6,783 nucleotides of DNA, taken from the NCBI GenBank assembly GCA_964615445.1, contig CAZTOK010000055.1:1-6783 (forward strand). Direction: 5' to 3'. The notes beneath the pieces are model-generated. The model was not told the origin of the DNA. It saw nothing but the letters and a program-made list of their open reading frames with translations, and ran no database searches. Positions within the stretch are counted from its first letter, which is position 1, and each line of letters opens with the position of its first letter. The position numbers were made by a program, and so were the translations under genes. Shown one piece after another: positions 6,113 to 6,783 of the stretch. This DNA comes from JALRBM01 sp964615445. Lineage in GTDB: Bacteria > Patescibacteriota > Saccharimonadia > Saccharimonadales > Saccharimonadaceae.

Positions 6113-6140
6113 TTGACCTTACCGCGATCTACGCTACAAT
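6113..6140 (+). promoter_or_regulatory. Upstream promoter (P1) for infA
   Basis: TTGACC (6113-6118) and TACAAT (6135-6140) are 16 nt apart, a good sigma70-type match, starting 7 nt after the sortase stop. Transcription would begin near 6147, just before the hairpin at 6157-6180, and give an infA leader of about 90 nt. Confidence 0.7.
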
Positions 6141-6156
6141 AAAAGAATAATTCACA

Positions 6157-6180
6157 TTCTACAGAAAATAGGCTGTAGAA
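6157..6180 (+). promoter_or_regulatory. Hairpin in the infA leader, between the two promoters
   Basis: TTCTACAG (6157-6164) pairs perfectly with CTGTAGAA (6173-6180) around the 8-nt loop AAAATAGG. It would form about 10 nt from the 5' end of a P1 transcript. There is no T-run after it, so it is not a normal terminator. It could be a stabilising 5' structure, a binding site or an operator-like inverted repeat; the sequence alone does not decide. Confidence 0.5.
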
Positions 6181-6194
6181 AATCTCTAAAGTGC

Positions 6195-6223
6195 TTGCGA
6201 GCGAGCGCGTTTTGCTGTATAAT
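6195..6223 (+). promoter_or_regulatory. Downstream promoter (P2) for infA
   Basis: TTGCGA (6195-6200) and a perfect TATAAT (6218-6223) are separated by 17 nt. Transcription would start near 6230, about 9 nt before the infA ATG, so the transcript would be nearly leaderless. No Shine-Dalgarno sequence is present in CTGTTATCT before the start codon. Confidence 0.72.
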
Positions 6224-6238
6224 CAACTACTGTTATCT

Positions 6239-6490
6239 ATGGCTAAACAAAAGGAAGTAATTAAATTGCAAGGAAAGGTAGTGGAAGCACTGCCTAATAC
6301 TCAATTTATGGTCGAACTTGAGAATGGACATAGAGTTCTGTGCCATATTTCGGGTAAAATGCGTAAGCATTATATTCGACTTGTGCCAGGCGATAAAGTG
6401 GAAGTAGAGTTGACCCCTTACGATCTTACGAAGGGCAGAATCAGCTTTCGCTTGCGGGATGAGCGTGAAGCCTCTAAGGCAAACGCTTAA
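6239..6490 (+). CDS. infA: Translation initiation factor IF-1
   Basis: IF-1 binds the 30S A site during initiation and helps IF-2 and IF-3. The product is 83 residues with a complete OB fold: IKLQGKVVEALPNTQFMVELENGH (8-31), HISGKMRKHYIRLVPGDKVEVELTPYDLTKGRI (36-68), FRLR. It carries an 11-residue charged extension (LRDEREASKANA region) beyond the usual 72-residue end. The frame is open back to a GTG at 6191, but that start would put the P2 promoter inside the gene and add residues not found in the family. The ATG at 6239 gives the standard MAK start. It has two promoter candidates and no ribosome-binding site. In most bacteria it follows map; here it follows the sortase. Confidence 0.96.
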   Translation: MAKQKEVIKLQGKVVEALPNTQFMVELENGHRVLCHISGKMRKHYIRLVPGDKVEVELTPYDLTKGRISFRLRDEREASKANA

Positions 6491-6528
6491 GTTATTAATT
6501 TTAAAGGAAACTAGGGTTTTTACGCTTC

Positions 6529-6645
6529 ATGCATGTGCGTACAAGTGTCAAGAAAATCAGTCCTGATGACATTTTAGTGCGACGTAAAGGTCGCCTACGT
6601 GTTATCAACAAGAAAAAACCTAAGAATAAGCAAAGGCAGGGTTAA
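6529..6645 (+). CDS. rpmJ: 50S ribosomal protein L36, zinc-free form
   Basis: L36 is the smallest large-subunit protein, bound to 23S rRNA near the L6/L16 area. The 38-residue product reads MHVRTSVKKI.. then LVRRKGRLRVIN and ends NKQRQG, matching the family from end to end. The four zinc ligands of the common form (C11, C14, C27 and the late His) are replaced by Ser11, Asp14, Asn27 and Asn33, so it cannot form the zinc ribbon. One residue is inserted before Pro31. Ribosome sites are poor: AGGG (6513-6516) is 12 bases away and AAAGGAA further still. It lies 38 nt after infA and 2 nt before rpsM, the usual order. Confidence 0.93.
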   Translation: MHVRTSVKKISPDDILVRRKGRLRVINKKKPKNKQRQG

Positions 6646-6647
6646 GC

Positions 6648-6783
6648 ATGGCTCGAATTTCTGGGGTAGTCATCCCATCAGAAAAGCAAGTGCAGATCGC
6701 TCTGACGTATATTTACGGCATCGGTCCAAAATTTGCACGAGACATCCTTGCGGCGGCTAAAGTAGAGCCGACCACTCGGGTGA
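6648..6783 (+). CDS. rpsM: 30S ribosomal protein S13, N-terminal 45 residues (3' end outside window)
   Basis: S13 lies in the 30S head and contacts the P-site tRNA and the large subunit (bridge B1). The visible part starts MARISGVVIPSEKQVQIALTYIYGIGPKFARDIL, matching the family N-terminus including the TYIYGIG helix-hairpin-helix motif (20-26). The gene continues beyond the window edge. AGGG (6638-6641) is six bases before the ATG, and the rpmJ stop is 2 nt upstream. This is the first gene of the classical alpha operon and follows rpmJ as usual. Confidence 0.96.
   Translation, partial: MARISGVVIPSEKQVQIALTYIYGIGPKFARDILAAAKVEPTTRV

Noticed and set aside
6191..6238. GTG start for a longer infA product
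   Set aside because: It lies inside the P2 promoter and adds residues absent from IF-1 proteins; ATG 6239 gives the standard MAK start.
1..6783. UGA recoded as glycine (as in Gracilibacteria or Absconditabacteria)
   Set aside because: No recognised gene contains an in-frame TGA, and one gene uses TGA as its stop in a tight ATGA overlap.

Overview
The window is a stretch of the bacterial spc/alpha ribosomal-protein region: the 3' end of rplE, then rpsN-rpsH-rplF-rplR-rpsE-rplO, secY, infA, rpmJ and the start of rpsM, all on the + strand. It is interrupted by genes that do not normally sit there. The likely source is a member of the Candidate Phyla Radiation (Patescibacteria), with Saccharibacteria (TM7) as the best guess. 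The main evidence is that rpmD (L30) is missing: the rpsE stop codon overlaps the rplO start, so no L30 gene can lie between them, and L30 loss is a known CPR trait. UGA appears only as a stop (once, in a small minus-strand gene) and never in frame inside a recognised gene, which argues against the UGA=Gly groups (Gracilibacteria, Absconditabacteria). Assignment to Saccharibacteria rather than another CPR lineage is inference.

Layout. Positions 1-2852 are a compact ribosomal-protein operon with gaps of 0-23 nt and two TAATG stop/start overlaps. It ends at a strong AT-rich hairpin (2867-2904). Next comes a two-gene minus-strand unit (3498 down to 3029) encoding two small proteins I do not recognise. 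It has a good sigma70-type promoter at 3562-3534, an ATGA overlap between its genes, and a GC-rich hairpin at its end (2981-2942). secY (3662-5071) follows with its own extended -10 promoter and a hairpin after its stop. A third unrecognised minus-strand gene (5391-5122) converges on secY and diverges from a class F-like sortase gene (5447-6106). The usual adk and map genes between secY and infA are absent. infA (6239-6490) has two good candidate promoters with a hairpin between them, and is followed by rpmJ and rpsM.

The ribosomal genes supply small- and large-subunit proteins, SecY forms the membrane protein-export channel, IF-1 acts in translation initiation, and the sortase is a membrane-anchored transpeptidase that would act on proteins exported through SecY. 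Both S14 and L36 are zinc-free forms. The lineage-specific part is the splitting of the usually continuous spc-to-alpha transcription unit by two opposite-strand units and a sortase, with new promoters and hairpins at each junction. I see no tRNA, rRNA, CRISPR array, insertion sequence or origin. No stretch longer than 300 nt lacks a gene.
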